Shown: positions 35,002 through 45,747, numbered from the stretch's first letter. The stretch: DNA of 58,702 bases from an uncultured Flavobacteriales bacterium (GCA_913056345.1 CAJXMH010000018.1:1-58702), one strand, 5' to 3'. The notes: generated by a model from the letters alone, not told the origin. Made by a program: numbers and translations.

Positions 35002-35418
35002 ATGAAAAGAGGTATAGGATTTTTATTGATCGGAATTTTATTTGGCATCGTGCTTTTTAAATCAGAAGCGGCTTCGTGGTTTAGGATCTACGAAATGTTC
35101 AACTTCAAGTCCTTCCACATGTATGGCATTATTGGAACAGCGGTAACCTTAGGAGTGATTATCATTCAATTGATTAAACGCTTCAAGGTAAAATCTTTTT
35201 ATGGCGCTGAGATCAGCATACAACCTAAGGAGAAGTCTATTGTGCGTTATTTAATCGGAGGTACGCTGTTTGGTTTAGGTTGGGCCTTAGCAGGTGCTTG
35301 CCCCGGACCTATGTTTGCCTTGACCGGAGCAGGTTTTTACCCCATATTGATCGTGATTCTCTCAGCTACCCTTGGTACGTTCTTATATGGCTTCCTTCGG
35401 GATAAATTGCCACATTAA
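35002..35418 (+). CDS. YeeE/YedE family sulfur transporter, second half
   Basis: The 138-residue protein has four hydrophobic segments and the second cysteine motif 'GWALAGACPGPMFALTGAG' (near 93-111). It follows the first half after 8 bp and must be co-transcribed. Split YeeE pairs of this type are common in Bacteroidota and Proteobacteria, often beside MBL-rhodanese proteins and sulfide-responsive regulators. It ends 2 bp from the stop of the convergent POT gene, with no terminator between. Confidence 0.9.
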   Translation: MKRGIGFLLIGILFGIVLFKSEAASWFRIYEMFNFKSFHMYGIIGTAVTLGVIIIQLIKRFKVKSFYGAEISIQPKEKSIVRYLIGGTLFGLGWALAGACPGPMFALTGAGFYPILIVILSATLGTFLYGFLRDKLPH

Positions 35419-35420
35419 CA

Positions 35421-37091
35421 TTAATGAATGCCATTCATCCACTTTCTTAAAGTGGGAACCAAAAAGCTAAGCAAGAGGGCTGCTCCACCAACTACAGCCA
35501 CTCCCCAAATTAGGTAAGTATTGCTGTAAACTTCTAGTGTCTCAGTACGGCTAGCATTTTCACCTAAATCTTGGCTTGCTGTTAGCTCTCCAATTAAACC
35601 TGCCATCTTATTGGCTAAGGCAATGGAAAGAAACCAGGCTCCCATCACAAAGCCGACTGCTTTCTTGGGCGATAGTTTGGTGATCATGGAAAGTCCTACA
35701 GGGGATAAACATAGTTCCCCAGAGGTGTGAAACAAATACATGAGCACTAAGAAAATTACCGGCACTAAACCTTCAACAGCAAATTGACTTCCTAAAACAA
35801 TAAAAGCAAATCCTAAGGCTAAGAGTCCTAGACCCATTACAAACTTCATTGGAGTAGAAGGTTCTTTTTTGCTCTTTCTCAATTTGATCCACATCCAAGA
35901 GAATACAGGTGCAAGAGTCATGATAAAAAAGGCATTGAAAAATTGAAAGATGGAAGCAGGTATTTCAGAACCCATCACAAAACGGTCGATGTTTCTGGCG
36001 GTAAAAAGGGTGATGGAACCACCTGCTTGTTCGAAAAGGGCCCAAAACATAGAATGAAATAAAAACAAGACCACTACTACCCACAACCTTTCTTTTGAGG
36101 CTTCATCCTTTTGTTTTAAACTCATGGCTATTAGTACACCTAGGATGCCAATGCTCAAAGCAATAAGAATCCATGTTACTACATCACTTAGGTTCAAGAA
36201 TTGAGCAGAAATCGGGATGAAAATTAAAGTACCAACAATCGTAAGAAACTGATTGCGCTTTAATTTAGGGTCCTTTATTTTTTCAAACTTTTCAGCTTCT
36301 TGATCAAGTGCAGCCTGTTTTGCTTCTTTACTTGATTTCAAGCGCTCCAATTCTTCCTCTTCTATTACTTCTGGGAATTCTTCTTTTTCGCTTGGGTTAA
36401 TACCCTTTTTGCCGAAGCTAGAAGGGCCGAGCAGCCAGAAAACCAATAAGCCTAGTAGCATGCCAATGCCTGCTAGGCCAAAGCCGTAATGCCAGCTAAT
36501 TTGCTCGCCTACGTAGCCACAGGTAACAATAGAGAGTAAAGCCCCAATATTAACACCCATATAAAAAATCGTAAAAGCACCATCTTTACGGCTATCGTTA
36601 AGTCCGTAGAAGTTACCTAAGAAGGAAGAGATATTGGGTTTAAAAAAGCCGTTTCCAATAATGATAAAGGCCAAGGAAAGGAAGAAGAGTTGCATATTTC
36701 CAGCAAAGTACATTCCTTCTAAAGCCAGTGCAAAGTGTCCTGCCATCATCAAGATTCCACCAAAGATGATGGCTTTTCTGAAACCTAATACTTTATCTGC
36801 CAAGATGCCGCCTACTACCGGGAAAAGGTAAACCATGGCAGTGTAAGAACCGTAAATGCCAAGTGCTTTCTCATCCGCTTCTGCTTGGCCTAGTTCCTTA
36901 AAGAGTTCCTGCACCATGTAGAGCGTTAATAAGGCACGCATGCCATAATAACTGAAGCGTTCCCACATCTCAGCGAAAAAGAGAATAAAAAGCGCCTTCG
37001 GGTGAAGCCTGCGGTTACTAAGAATAATAAAGGGTACCCAAATGAGCACAAAGGCCCAGGCTACCACCATGATCCAAAATCCTATATCCAT
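35421..37091 (-). CDS. POT/PTR family peptide transporter, copy 2
   Basis: The 556-residue MFS protein has 12-14 membrane helices. The proton-dependent oligopeptide signature is clear: 'FAEMWERFSYYGMRALL' (ExxERFxYYG motif, near 40-56) and 'FYMGVNIGALLS' (near 175). A charged cytoplasmic insert (~228-275) separates the halves. It takes up di- or tripeptides with protons. It lies 15 bp after its paralogue on the same strand, so the pair is one transcript. S9 peptidase and POT genes close together suggest peptide feeding. Confidence 0.92.
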   Translation of the reverse strand: MDIGFWIMVVAWAFVLIWVPFIILSNRRLHPKALFILFFAEMWERFSYYGMRALLTLYMVQELFKELGQAEADEKALGIYGSYTAMVYLFPVVGGILADKVLGFRKAIIFGGILMMAGHFALALEGMYFAGNMQLFFLSLAFIIIGNGFFKPNISSFLGNFYGLNDSRKDGAFTIFYMGVNIGALLSIVTCGYVGEQISWHYGFGLAGIGMLLGLLVFWLLGPSSFGKKGINPSEKEEFPEVIEEEELERLKSSKEAKQAALDQEAEKFEKIKDPKLKRNQFLTIVGTLIFIPISAQFLNLSDVVTWILIALSIGILGVLIAMSLKQKDEASKERLWVVVVLFLFHSMFWALFEQAGGSITLFTARNIDRFVMGSEIPASIFQFFNAFFIMTLAPVFSWMWIKLRKSKKEPSTPMKFVMGLGLLALGFAFIVLGSQFAVEGLVPVIFLVLMYLFHTSGELCLSPVGLSMITKLSPKKAVGFVMGAWFLSIALANKMAGLIGELTASQDLGENASRTETLEVYSNTYLIWGVAVVGGAALLLSFLVPTLRKWMNGIH

Positions 37092-37106
37092 GATCTTTTG
37101 TTTGGT

Positions 37107-38507
37107 TTATGCTTCAGGAGCGTCGGCAATTTCAAAGCCTTCCTGTTCTTCGTAATTAGAATCTTCTTTCAATTCTTCTGCACCATGCGTAAGGCGTTTA
37201 AGCGGTTTAAGCATAGCAATTACAATAGCAGCGATAATGGTACAGAAAATTGCAATTCCGGTAAAGATCTCTAATTCTCCTGCTGATTGTGACCATTCTC
37301 CAAGTAAACCTGCCACTTTGTTTCCAACTCCTGTGGCCGCAAAATAAACGCCCATCATCAAGGAAGCGTATTTCAGGGGAGCCAATTTGGTAATAAAAGA
37401 AAGGGCTACCGGAGATGCACATAGTTCACCAATGGTATGGAAAAGGTAAGCGAGTACCAACCAGTACATGGCTGAAGAACCTTCCGCTTCATATTCCATG
37501 GCTGCGCCTGTCATAAAAAGGAATCCCCAACCCATGATCAAGACACCTATTGCCATTTTAAATAGGGAAGAAGACTCTTTTCCTTTCCTCTTCCACCAAA
37601 CCCAAAAGGAAGCAATTGGTACACCGAGGGTAATAATAAAGAAAGCATTAACCGATTGGAACCAAGAGGCAGGGATAGCATCAATTCCCAATAAAGGAAC
37701 AGTAAAGCCTAAGGTTAGATCTGTTTTCTGAGCGGTATAAATGTTCATCAAACCACCTGCTTGTTCAAATGCACCCCAAAATACAATGATCAATAAGAAA
37801 GAAAGCAACATCACATAAACACGATCTTTCTCAACTTGGGTAAGTGGTCTGTCTTTGGCCTCTTTTTCAGCTGGGGTCAGGTCTTTAGTCGCTTCACCAA
37901 CTCCTTTTAAAAATTTTTGTCCCCACATAAAAACTGCTTGGCCAACTAACATGCCAATACCTGCTAAGCCAAAGCCATAGTGCCATCCGTGGACTTCACC
38001 TACGTATCCTACCACTAGAGCTGATAAAAAGGCTCCTAAGTTTATACCAATGTAAAAAATGGTAAAACCTTTGTCACGTCTGTCATCACCAGGAGGGTAA
38101 AGTCCACCCACCATGGTTGAGATATTGGGTTTTAGACCTCCAACTCCAAGCACAATCAAGGTCAAACCAGCATAAAAGGCCCAAAGGGCTTCAACGGCTA
38201 ATATTCCATGTCCTAAACAAAGCAATAAACCACCAATCAGGACTGTACGCTTTTGACCCCAAAGTTTATCGGCTACCAAGCCTCCGGCAATCGACATCAC
38301 ATAAACCATCATCGTGTAAGTGCCATATAAACTTATAGCATCTGATTCATCCCAACCAAAACCTGGATTGTCTCCACTTACAGAAGAAATCAGAAATAAA
38401 ACTAAGATGGCACGCATGCCATAATAACTAAAGCGTTCCCAAAGCTCGGTAAAGAATAAAATGTACAATCCTTTTGGGTGGCCCCACAATTCTGATCTAT
38501 CTTGCAT
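37107..38507 (-). CDS. POT/PTR family peptide transporter, copy 1
   Basis: This 466-residue paralogue of the preceding entry has 'FTELWERFSYYGMRAIL' (near 18-34) and 'FYIGINLGAFLS' (near 150). It is shorter because the central insert is smaller. The N-terminal helices and the ExxER motif that couples protons are intact. It is the upstream gene of the pair, and the C-terminus ends in an acidic tail. Tandem POT copies probably differ in peptide preference. Confidence 0.92.
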   Translation of the reverse strand: MQDRSELWGHPKGLYILFFTELWERFSYYGMRAILVLFLISSVSGDNPGFGWDESDAISLYGTYTMMVYVMSIAGGLVADKLWGQKRTVLIGGLLLCLGHGILAVEALWAFYAGLTLIVLGVGGLKPNISTMVGGLYPPGDDRRDKGFTIFYIGINLGAFLSALVVGYVGEVHGWHYGFGLAGIGMLVGQAVFMWGQKFLKGVGEATKDLTPAEKEAKDRPLTQVEKDRVYVMLLSFLLIIVFWGAFEQAGGLMNIYTAQKTDLTLGFTVPLLGIDAIPASWFQSVNAFFIITLGVPIASFWVWWKRKGKESSSLFKMAIGVLIMGWGFLFMTGAAMEYEAEGSSAMYWLVLAYLFHTIGELCASPVALSFITKLAPLKYASLMMGVYFAATGVGNKVAGLLGEWSQSAGELEIFTGIAIFCTIIAAIVIAMLKPLKRLTHGAEELKEDSNYEEQEGFEIADAPEA

Positions 38508-38585
38508 AATCTGCTTTTTAGTGGTTAAGTTTAGTTTACGAAGTGACTAAAATAATAAAAAATGACTTCCTGAAAAGACTCTATT

Positions 38586-40814
38586 TTAAAGGTTCTGAAT
38601 CAAAAAGTCTGTCATTTTTTTATATAAGTGATAGCGGGTATTGCCGCCATAGATCCCATGATTTTTATTGGGATACATAAAAAGCTCGAACTGCTTGTCG
38701 GCTTTAACCAAGGCAGAGATCATTTCAGTGGTGTTTTGCAAATGCACATTATCGTCTGCCATTCCGTGTACTAATAAGTATTTTCCTTTTAGGCTGTCCA
38801 CGTGGTTAATAGGGGAGTTATCATCATAGCCCTCCTCATTTTCTTGTGGGGTTTGCATGTAACGTTCGGTGTAAATGCTATCATAAAAGCGCCAGTTGGT
38901 GACCGGAGCAACCGCAATGGCCGCTTTAAAATGATCAGCTCCTTTTAAGAGGCACAAACTTGACATGTACCCACCATAACTCCAACCTTGCACGGCAATG
39001 CGTCCTTCAGTAATAAAGGGTAAGCCGCTCAAATATTTAGCAGTTTCGATCTGATCCATGGTTTCGTACTTACCCAATTGTTTGTAGGTCACTTTTTTGA
39101 AATCCACTCCTCGAGCACCAGTTCCTCTATTATCAACTGAAACCACTATGAAGCCTTGCTGTGCCAACATTTGATGCCAAAAGTAGTTGCTTCCGCCCCA
39201 AGCATTGGTTACCGTTTGTGAGCCTGGTCCGCCGTAAATGGTTAAGAAGGCAGGGTATTGTTGTGCAGGATTAAAGCTTGGAGGTTTGATCATCCACCCA
39301 TTCAGTTCTACGCCTTCGGAAGTGGTGAAAGTGAAAAATTCCTTTTTACTCAATTGATAGTTTTCCATTTTGTCTTTCAACGACTGGTTGTCTTCCAAAA
39401 CTCTGATCTGTTCACCAGAAGCATCATGTAAGCTAATGAAAGCAGGTTCGTCTGCCGTGCTGTGGTAATTGATAAAATAGTCAAAACTTCGGCTGAAGGA
39501 TGCACGATTGGTTCCATCAGCTTTACTTAAACGTTCTTTCGAATCGCCGTTTAACTTGATACGGTAAACGTTTCGGTCTAGGGCTGAAGTTTCTGCCGAC
39601 TGATAATACACAAAACCTGACTCATCGTCTACTCCATATAAATTGGTAACTGGCCATTCTCCTTTGGTGATTTGGTTTTGCAGTTTGCCATTCATCCGGT
39701 AGAGGTAGAGGTGGCGAAATCCACTTTTCTCACTTAAGATTACAAAATGCTTTTGGTCTTTGGTGAAGTACACCTCAAAAGGCATTTCAATGTAAGTTTC
39801 ACTCGTCTCAGTATGGATGATCTCACTGCTCCCATCTTGCGCATTCACCAAATTGATATGCAATTTATTTTGGTGGCGGTTAGTGCTCATTACCGCTAAT
39901 TGATCGGGGTTTTCGGTCCACTTTATGGAAGGTAAGTATTCGTAATCTGCTTCTAAACTGACATCAACTGTTTTCTCACTTTCTAGCAGAAAAAGCTTGA
40001 TCTGCACTTTTGCATTTTCCTCACCAGCTTTGGGGTATTTAAAGCGGTAATCAGAGGGGTAAAGTCCGTCATACATTTTCATATTCCATTGTTTTACCGC
40101 TGATTCATCAAAACGGTAATAGGCAATCTTTTTTCCATCAGGCGACCATTGAAAAGCTTGGGCTAAACTCAACTCCTCTTCATATACCCAATCAGAGGCA
40201 CCATTGATGATCTTATTCTTTTCTCCGTCTGCAGTTAATTGGAACTCTTGATTGGTCTCTAGGTCTTTGTAAAAGAGGTTGTTTTCCTTTACAAAAGCCA
40301 CTTTATTACCTGAGGGTGAAAAGTCAGCATACAGTTGCTTAGGACCATCACTAAGTTTTTGCAGCTTTTTGCTCTTCAGGTCTAAAATGTAATAGTAGGC
40401 CTGAGTTGAACGCCTGTAGATGCTTTCTAACTCATGGGCGATCAATACTTTTTTCTCATCTGCTGAAAATTCGTAATCATCAAGGCTGATCGATTCACCA
40501 TCATAAACAAGATCATCTGGGCTGATCAAGGTTTTCACTTTCTTTCCACTAGCGTACTTATACTGAACTACCGCTTTCCCATCTTCGGTTCTTTCAATAA
40601 TTGTGTAGTGCTTACCATCGTTCATTGAACGTAATCCTCTTACACTCCGTGAACTAAAAGTATAGTCACGCCAAATATCTGTTAAAGCAATGAACTGGTT
40701 ATTTTCGACTTGGTTGGGATTTTCATTCTCCATGTTTTCATATTCGGCTTGACCGAAAAGAATTCCCGGAATAATAAGGCAAGAAAAAACAATCAGATTT
40801 TTAAGGCTGTTCAT
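38586..40814 (-). CDS. S9 family peptidase (dipeptidyl peptidase IV-like)
   Basis: The secreted serine peptidase is 742 residues from ATG at 40814, which directly precedes a signal peptide ('MNSLKNLIVFSCLIIPGILF'). The frame continues further upstream, but that extension would precede the signal peptide and run towards the divergent gene at 40889. A DPP-IV-type beta-propeller (~40-490) is followed by an alpha/beta-hydrolase domain with nucleophile Ser in 'GWSYGGYMSS', Asp in 'GMADDNVH' and His in 'NKNHGIYGG'. Such enzymes cut dipeptides from N-termini, feeding the POT transporters encoded next on the same strand. Confidence 0.92.
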   Translation of the reverse strand: MNSLKNLIVFSCLIIPGILFGQAEYENMENENPNQVENNQFIALTDIWRDYTFSSRSVRGLRSMNDGKHYTIIERTEDGKAVVQYKYASGKKVKTLISPDDLVYDGESISLDDYEFSADEKKVLIAHELESIYRRSTQAYYYILDLKSKKLQKLSDGPKQLYADFSPSGNKVAFVKENNLFYKDLETNQEFQLTADGEKNKIINGASDWVYEEELSLAQAFQWSPDGKKIAYYRFDESAVKQWNMKMYDGLYPSDYRFKYPKAGEENAKVQIKLFLLESEKTVDVSLEADYEYLPSIKWTENPDQLAVMSTNRHQNKLHINLVNAQDGSSEIIHTETSETYIEMPFEVYFTKDQKHFVILSEKSGFRHLYLYRMNGKLQNQITKGEWPVTNLYGVDDESGFVYYQSAETSALDRNVYRIKLNGDSKERLSKADGTNRASFSRSFDYFINYHSTADEPAFISLHDASGEQIRVLEDNQSLKDKMENYQLSKKEFFTFTTSEGVELNGWMIKPPSFNPAQQYPAFLTIYGGPGSQTVTNAWGGSNYFWHQMLAQQGFIVVSVDNRGTGARGVDFKKVTYKQLGKYETMDQIETAKYLSGLPFITEGRIAVQGWSYGGYMSSLCLLKGADHFKAAIAVAPVTNWRFYDSIYTERYMQTPQENEEGYDDNSPINHVDSLKGKYLLVHGMADDNVHLQNTTEMISALVKADKQFELFMYPNKNHGIYGGNTRYHLYKKMTDFLIQNL

Positions 40815-40888
40815 AAGTGAAAATTGAGGTTTGTTTGAAATTAGGAGCCCGAATTTACTTAATTTGCTTAAGATAAAAGCAAGCGTAT

Positions 40889-42304
40889 ATGAACAAGACC
40901 ACATGGCATCAGCTAGATGATTCTGATATTCAATTTTTTCAGTCGCTTTTAGGAGCAGAAAAGGTTTTAGATCTGCAGGATCAAATGGAACCTTATAAGC
41001 GCGATTATACTGAAGACCTTGAATATACACCTCATTTGGTTTTATTGCCAAGTTCTGCTCAGGAAGTGGCAGACATTCTTGCTTACTGCAACCGAACTAA
41101 TATTCCTGTTACGGCAAGAGGTGCGGGAACTGGTTTAAGCGGTGGTGCTTTGGCAGTAGAAGGAGGGGTAGTTTTGAGCACAGAAAAGCTGAACCGCATT
41201 TTAGAGATCGACGAACAGAATTTACAAGCCACAGTAGAGCCCGGTGTGATTACTCAAGTGTTCCAAGAGGCTGTGGCTGAAAAAGGGCTTTTCTACCCTC
41301 CAGATCCTGCAAGTAAAGGAAGTTGCTTTATTGGTGGAAATTTGGCTGAGAATAGCGGAGGACCGAAAGCTGTCAAATATGGTGTGACCAAAGATTATGT
41401 GCTTAACCTTGAAGTAGCCCTTGCCGACGGTCGTTTAATGTGGACTGGCGCTAATGTTTTGAAGAATGCGACTGCTTTAAACCTCACTCAGTTGATGGTG
41501 GGCAGTGAAGGCACCTTGGGAATCATCACCAAAGCGGTCATGCGCTTAATTCCTCACCCAAAAAATGATCTTTTAATGCTTGTACCATTTCGCAAGGCAA
41601 CAGAAGCTTGTCAGGCGGTGGCCACTATTTTCCATGCAGGCATTACACCTTCCGGTATGGAGTTTATGGAAAGAGATGCTTTAGAATTTGCACAAGCTTT
41701 CGTAGATGGAATTGAAATTGAAATTGCAGCCGATGTTCAAGCTCATTTATTGATTGAATTAGACGGCAATTATCCTGAGGTGCTCATGCAAGAGGCAGAA
41801 CAAATCTATGAGCTGATGGAGCAATACGACTGTGATGAAATCCTTCTGGCTGAATCAAAAGCTGAAAAAGATAAGCTGTGGAAATTGCGAAGGAGTTTGG
41901 GAGAAGCAGTTAAAGCCAACTCCATTTACAAAGAAGAAGATACAGTAGTAAAGCGAGCCGCCTTAGCTGAATTATTAGCCGGAGTAAAAGAAATTGGTGA
42001 ACGCTATGGTTTCCGATCGGTTTGTTATGGGCATGCTGGTGATGGTAATTTGCACGTGAATATATTAAAAGGGAAGATGAGCGATGAAGCCTGGCAGGGT
42101 GAGCATTTAAAAGAAGGCATTCGTGAGATTTTCGCACTTTGTAAGAAGTTAGGTGGCACCATTTCAGGTGAACACGGAATTGGGCTTGTGCAGAAAGAGT
42201 TTATGGATATTATGTTCAGTCCTGAGGATATCGCTCTACAGAAGTCAATCAAAATGGCATTTGATCCAAACGGAATTTTAAATCCGGGGAAAGTTTGGGA
42301 CTAA
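40889..42304 (+). CDS. FAD-binding oxidase, GlcD/D-lactate dehydrogenase type
   Basis: The 471-residue protein has a PCMH-type FAD domain (~35-215) with 'ARGAGTGLSGGA' (near 77-88) and 'VGSEGTLGIITKAVMRL', and a FAD-oxidase C-terminal domain with 'HAGDGNLHVNIL' and 'GTISGEHGIGLVQK'. It oxidises a 2-hydroxy acid such as glycolate or D-lactate. No glcE or glcF partner lies beside it. In Bacteroidota single GlcD-like proteins usually act alone, so the substrate is undecided. It is divergent from the S9 peptidase gene, with 74 bp between the two starts. Confidence 0.9.
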   Translation: MNKTTWHQLDDSDIQFFQSLLGAEKVLDLQDQMEPYKRDYTEDLEYTPHLVLLPSSAQEVADILAYCNRTNIPVTARGAGTGLSGGALAVEGGVVLSTEKLNRILEIDEQNLQATVEPGVITQVFQEAVAEKGLFYPPDPASKGSCFIGGNLAENSGGPKAVKYGVTKDYVLNLEVALADGRLMWTGANVLKNATALNLTQLMVGSEGTLGIITKAVMRLIPHPKNDLLMLVPFRKATEACQAVATIFHAGITPSGMEFMERDALEFAQAFVDGIEIEIAADVQAHLLIELDGNYPEVLMQEAEQIYELMEQYDCDEILLAESKAEKDKLWKLRRSLGEAVKANSIYKEEDTVVKRAALAELLAGVKEIGERYGFRSVCYGHAGDGNLHVNILKGKMSDEAWQGEHLKEGIREIFALCKKLGGTISGEHGIGLVQKEFMDIMFSPEDIALQKSIKMAFDPNGILNPGKVWD

Positions 42305-42471
42305 ATGAAACGGTATTGATAATGAGTTTATTAGCACAGCCTACCTTTCTTTATTGATCGAAAGAAATAACCTTAGCTTGATGCTTTTAGCCGCAGGGAT
42401 AGCTATGATAGCATTTTAGCTTTATTTTTAGGCTCCTAAAAAATTATCTTATTCATTATAAAATCAATCGC

Positions 42472-45400
42472 ATGAATTTTAGATCACTTTTTCCAATCCT
42501 TCTTTTTTCCATTTGCTTTTTTAGTGCTTTTGCACAAAAGAAAGATAAAAATGCTTCTGATTATTGGTTGCAATCCAAACAGATTAGCGGCTTAAAATTT
42601 AGAAACATTGGCCCTGCCTTAACTTCGGGTAGGATAGCAGACATTGCGGTGAATCCGAATAATTTTAATGAATACTATCTGGCAGTGGCTTCCGGCGGCG
42701 TTTGGAAAACCACCAATCACGGCGTGACTTACACCCCTATTTTTGATGGTCAAGGCTCTTATTCCATTGGTTGCATTACCCTTGATCCCAACCAGCCTTC
42801 TACAGTTTGGGTTGGTACAGGAGAGAACAACAACCAACGTTCAGTAGGTTATGGGGATGGCGTCTACAAGTCGATTGACGGAGGAAAGAGTTGGAAACAC
42901 ATGGGCCTAAAAGAGTCAGAGCACATTTCTAAGATCATAGTTGACCCTAGAAACTCCGATGTGGTTTATGTTGCAGCATATGGTCCGCTTTGGTCAGATG
43001 GAGGGGAGCGAGGCGTTTATAAAACCACGGATGGCGGCGAGAATTGGGAGCGCATTCATTTTATTTCAGAAAAAACAGGAACTGCAGACCTCGTGATGGA
43101 TCCCACTAATCCGGATGTCTTATACGAATCAGTTCATCAAAGAAGAAGACATGTCTTTACCTACATAGGCGGTGGATCTGAAAGTGCAGTCTACAAAACA
43201 ACTGATGGAGGAAAAAACTGGGAAGAGCTGAAAAATGGTCTGCCATCAGGCAAAATGGGAAGAGTCGGCTTAGCAGTTTCGCCTGCTGATGCGAATGTAG
43301 TTTACGCCATTGTTGAAGCAGAAGAAGATAAGGGGGGCTTTTTCCGTTCTACCAATAAAGGGGCTTCATGGGAGAATCGCAGTAAGTATAGCACTTCAGG
43401 AAACTATTATCAAGAAATCATCTGCGATCCTTATGATGTGGATAAAGTTTTTAGCATGAATACTTGGCTACACCATACCGAGGATGGAGGTAAGTCCTTC
43501 AAGAAAACAGGAGAGAAGAACAAGCATGTGGACAATCATTGTATTTGGATTAATCCTGAAGATACCGACCACTGGATTGTGGGCTGTGATGGTGGAGTTT
43601 ACGAGACTTACGACCATGCTAAGACTTGGGAATATAAAAAAAACTTACCCATCACCCAGTTTTACAAGGTTTCAGTTGATAACGATAAACCGTTTTACAA
43701 CGTCTTTGGTGGAACGCAAGACAATAACTCTCAGGGAGGTCCTTCCCGCACCATCAACAATGCTGGAATCTTAAATTCAGATTGGTACATTACCGTGGGC
43801 GGAGATGGTTATGAAACCCAAGTTGATCCTACCGATCCCAATATTATATATGCGCAATGGCAGTATGGTGGCTTGGTGCGTTATGATCGTCAGTCGGGAG
43901 AAAGAATTGGCATAAAGCCCCAACCGGGTAAAGACGAAGCTGCTTACCGTTGGAATTGGGATGCTCCTTTATTAATCTCTCCACACGACCATAAAACCTT
44001 GTTTTTCTGTGCCAATAAGGTATTTAAAACTACAGATAGAGGGAACAGTTGGGAAACCATTTCACCCGACTTGACCAGACAGCTCGATCGGAATCAAATG
44101 AAAGTGATGGGCGAGATCCAATCACCAGATGTGGTGATGAAAAATAAATCGACCACCATTTATGGAAACATTGTAGCATTTGACCAATCGCCTATAAATG
44201 CTGATCTTTTATATGCCGGCACCGATGACGGTTTGATTCAAGTATCGGAAGATGGGGGCGAAAGCTGGAGTAAAAAAGAAAGTTTCCCGGGAGTACCTAA
44301 ACTCACTTATGTAAACATGCTTTGGGCTTCTCAGCATGATGAAAATGTGGTGTATGCTGCCTTTAATAACCACAAGAGAGGTGATTTTAAACCCTATCTC
44401 TTAAAAAGTTCAGATAAGGGAAACAGTTGGACTGCTATTCAAAATAATCTGCCTGATAGAGGTAGCGTTTATTCCATCGCTGAAGACCATGAAGACCCTA
44501 CTTTAATTTTTGCAGGCACTGAATTTGGCTGCTTTGCTTCCTTAAATGGCGGAAAAGAATGGGTAAAATTAGCCGCCGGTCTTCCTACCATAGCGGTCCG
44601 TGATATGGCCATTCAGAAAAGAGAAAACGATTTGGTATTGGGAACATTTGGTAGAGGGTTTTACATTTTGGATGATTACACCCCTTTAAGAAATTTAAAA
44701 AAGGATGATCTAGAGCAAGCGGCCAAAATCTTTCCGATTAAAACCGCTTTGACTTATGTAGAGTCAAATCCGCTTGGATTAAGAGGAGTGGGAAGTCAAG
44801 GTGCTGATATGTATGCTGCTCCTAATCCTGAGTTTGGAGCCACTTTTACCTATTTTATAAAGGAAAAGCCTGAATCGCCAAAAGAAAAGCGACAAAAAGC
44901 AGAGAAGAAGGCCAAAGAAGCCGGTAATGAGATTGATTACCCCACTTATGAAGAATTTGTCGCTGAAGATAACTATGAGAAAGCGTATTTGCTTTTTGTC
45001 GTAAAAGATGATAAAGGACAGGAGGTTCGGAAGATCAAAACAAATGCGACAGAAGGCATGCAGCGAATAAATTGGAACTTACGCTATCCTGCGGTTACAC
45101 CTATTAAATTAAATGAAGGTAAAGCAGGAAGGTATAGCAACCCCAATGAAGGTCCTTTAGCCTTGTCAGGAAAGTATACGGTAGAGCTATGGCAGTCTGA
45201 TAATGGAGTGATGGAAAAGCTAGTGGAACCAACCCCTTTTGAAGTGATTCCTTTGGAGAATTCATCCTTAGACAGACAAACGGCTGCTAATATTGCCTTT
45301 AAACGAGAGGTACAAGAATTGCGAAGAAGTATGCAAGGAAGTAATTATGAGAAGAATGAATTGGATAAGCGTTTAAAACATATAAAAATGGCCATTAAAA

Positions 45401-45747
45401 TTTATCCAGGAGCTGAAGTGGAGTGGATGAATGAAGTGAAAAAGCTAGAACAAACTTCTCATGATCTTCGCATTGCTATGTGGGGAGACTTCCATAAATC
45501 GAAAAGAGATGTGGAAACAGCTCCGGGTGCTGCTAGTAGGGTAGAGAACATTGTTTGGAATAGCTGGTATTCCACTTCTAACCCAACGGAAACCAATAAG
45601 GAGCAATTTACTTTGGCCAAAGAACAGTATGTTGACATTCGAGCAAATTTGGATGAAATGAAAGCAGCTATTGTGGCGCTCGAAGAGAAGTTAGACAGTA
45701 AAAATGTTCCTTACACGCCAAACAGGCCAAATTGGAAGGAGGAATAG
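42472..45747 (+). CDS. Secreted sortilin/VPS10-type BNR propeller protein
   Basis: The 1091-residue protein has a signal peptide (~1-22), then many BNR/Asp-box blades ('SxDGGxxW' repeats such as 'SIDGGKSWKHMG', 'TTDGGENWERI' and 'SEDGGESWSKK') forming a 10-bladed VPS10-like propeller (~35-740). A C-terminal helical and beta part has no recognised domain. Homologues are commonly labelled 'glycosyl hydrolase', but no glycosidase active site is visible, so the enzymatic label should not be trusted. It lacks a T9SS sorting domain. Its function is unknown. Confidence 0.87.
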   Translation: MNFRSLFPILLFSICFFSAFAQKKDKNASDYWLQSKQISGLKFRNIGPALTSGRIADIAVNPNNFNEYYLAVASGGVWKTTNHGVTYTPIFDGQGSYSIGCITLDPNQPSTVWVGTGENNNQRSVGYGDGVYKSIDGGKSWKHMGLKESEHISKIIVDPRNSDVVYVAAYGPLWSDGGERGVYKTTDGGENWERIHFISEKTGTADLVMDPTNPDVLYESVHQRRRHVFTYIGGGSESAVYKTTDGGKNWEELKNGLPSGKMGRVGLAVSPADANVVYAIVEAEEDKGGFFRSTNKGASWENRSKYSTSGNYYQEIICDPYDVDKVFSMNTWLHHTEDGGKSFKKTGEKNKHVDNHCIWINPEDTDHWIVGCDGGVYETYDHAKTWEYKKNLPITQFYKVSVDNDKPFYNVFGGTQDNNSQGGPSRTINNAGILNSDWYITVGGDGYETQVDPTDPNIIYAQWQYGGLVRYDRQSGERIGIKPQPGKDEAAYRWNWDAPLLISPHDHKTLFFCANKVFKTTDRGNSWETISPDLTRQLDRNQMKVMGEIQSPDVVMKNKSTTIYGNIVAFDQSPINADLLYAGTDDGLIQVSEDGGESWSKKESFPGVPKLTYVNMLWASQHDENVVYAAFNNHKRGDFKPYLLKSSDKGNSWTAIQNNLPDRGSVYSIAEDHEDPTLIFAGTEFGCFASLNGGKEWVKLAAGLPTIAVRDMAIQKRENDLVLGTFGRGFYILDDYTPLRNLKKDDLEQAAKIFPIKTALTYVESNPLGLRGVGSQGADMYAAPNPEFGATFTYFIKEKPESPKEKRQKAEKKAKEAGNEIDYPTYEEFVAEDNYEKAYLLFVVKDDKGQEVRKIKTNATEGMQRINWNLRYPAVTPIKLNEGKAGRYSNPNEGPLALSGKYTVELWQSDNGVMEKLVEPTPFEVIPLENSSLDRQTAANIAFKREVQELRRSMQGSNYEKNELDKRLKHIKMAIKIYPGAEVEWMNEVKKLEQTSHDLRIAMWGDFHKSKRDVETAPGAASRVENIVWNSWYSTSNPTETNKEQFTLAKEQYVDIRANLDEMKAAIVALEEKLDSKNVPYTPNRPNWKEE

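Noticed and set aside
40815-41051. Extended N-terminus of the S9 peptidase
   Set aside because: The extension would place 79 residues before a clear signal peptide and would overlap the divergent oxidase gene start at 40889.
42472-45747. Glycosyl hydrolase label for the BNR/VPS10 protein
   Set aside because: Asp-box blades are clear, but no sialidase or other glycosidase catalytic set could be identified, so only the fold is claimed.
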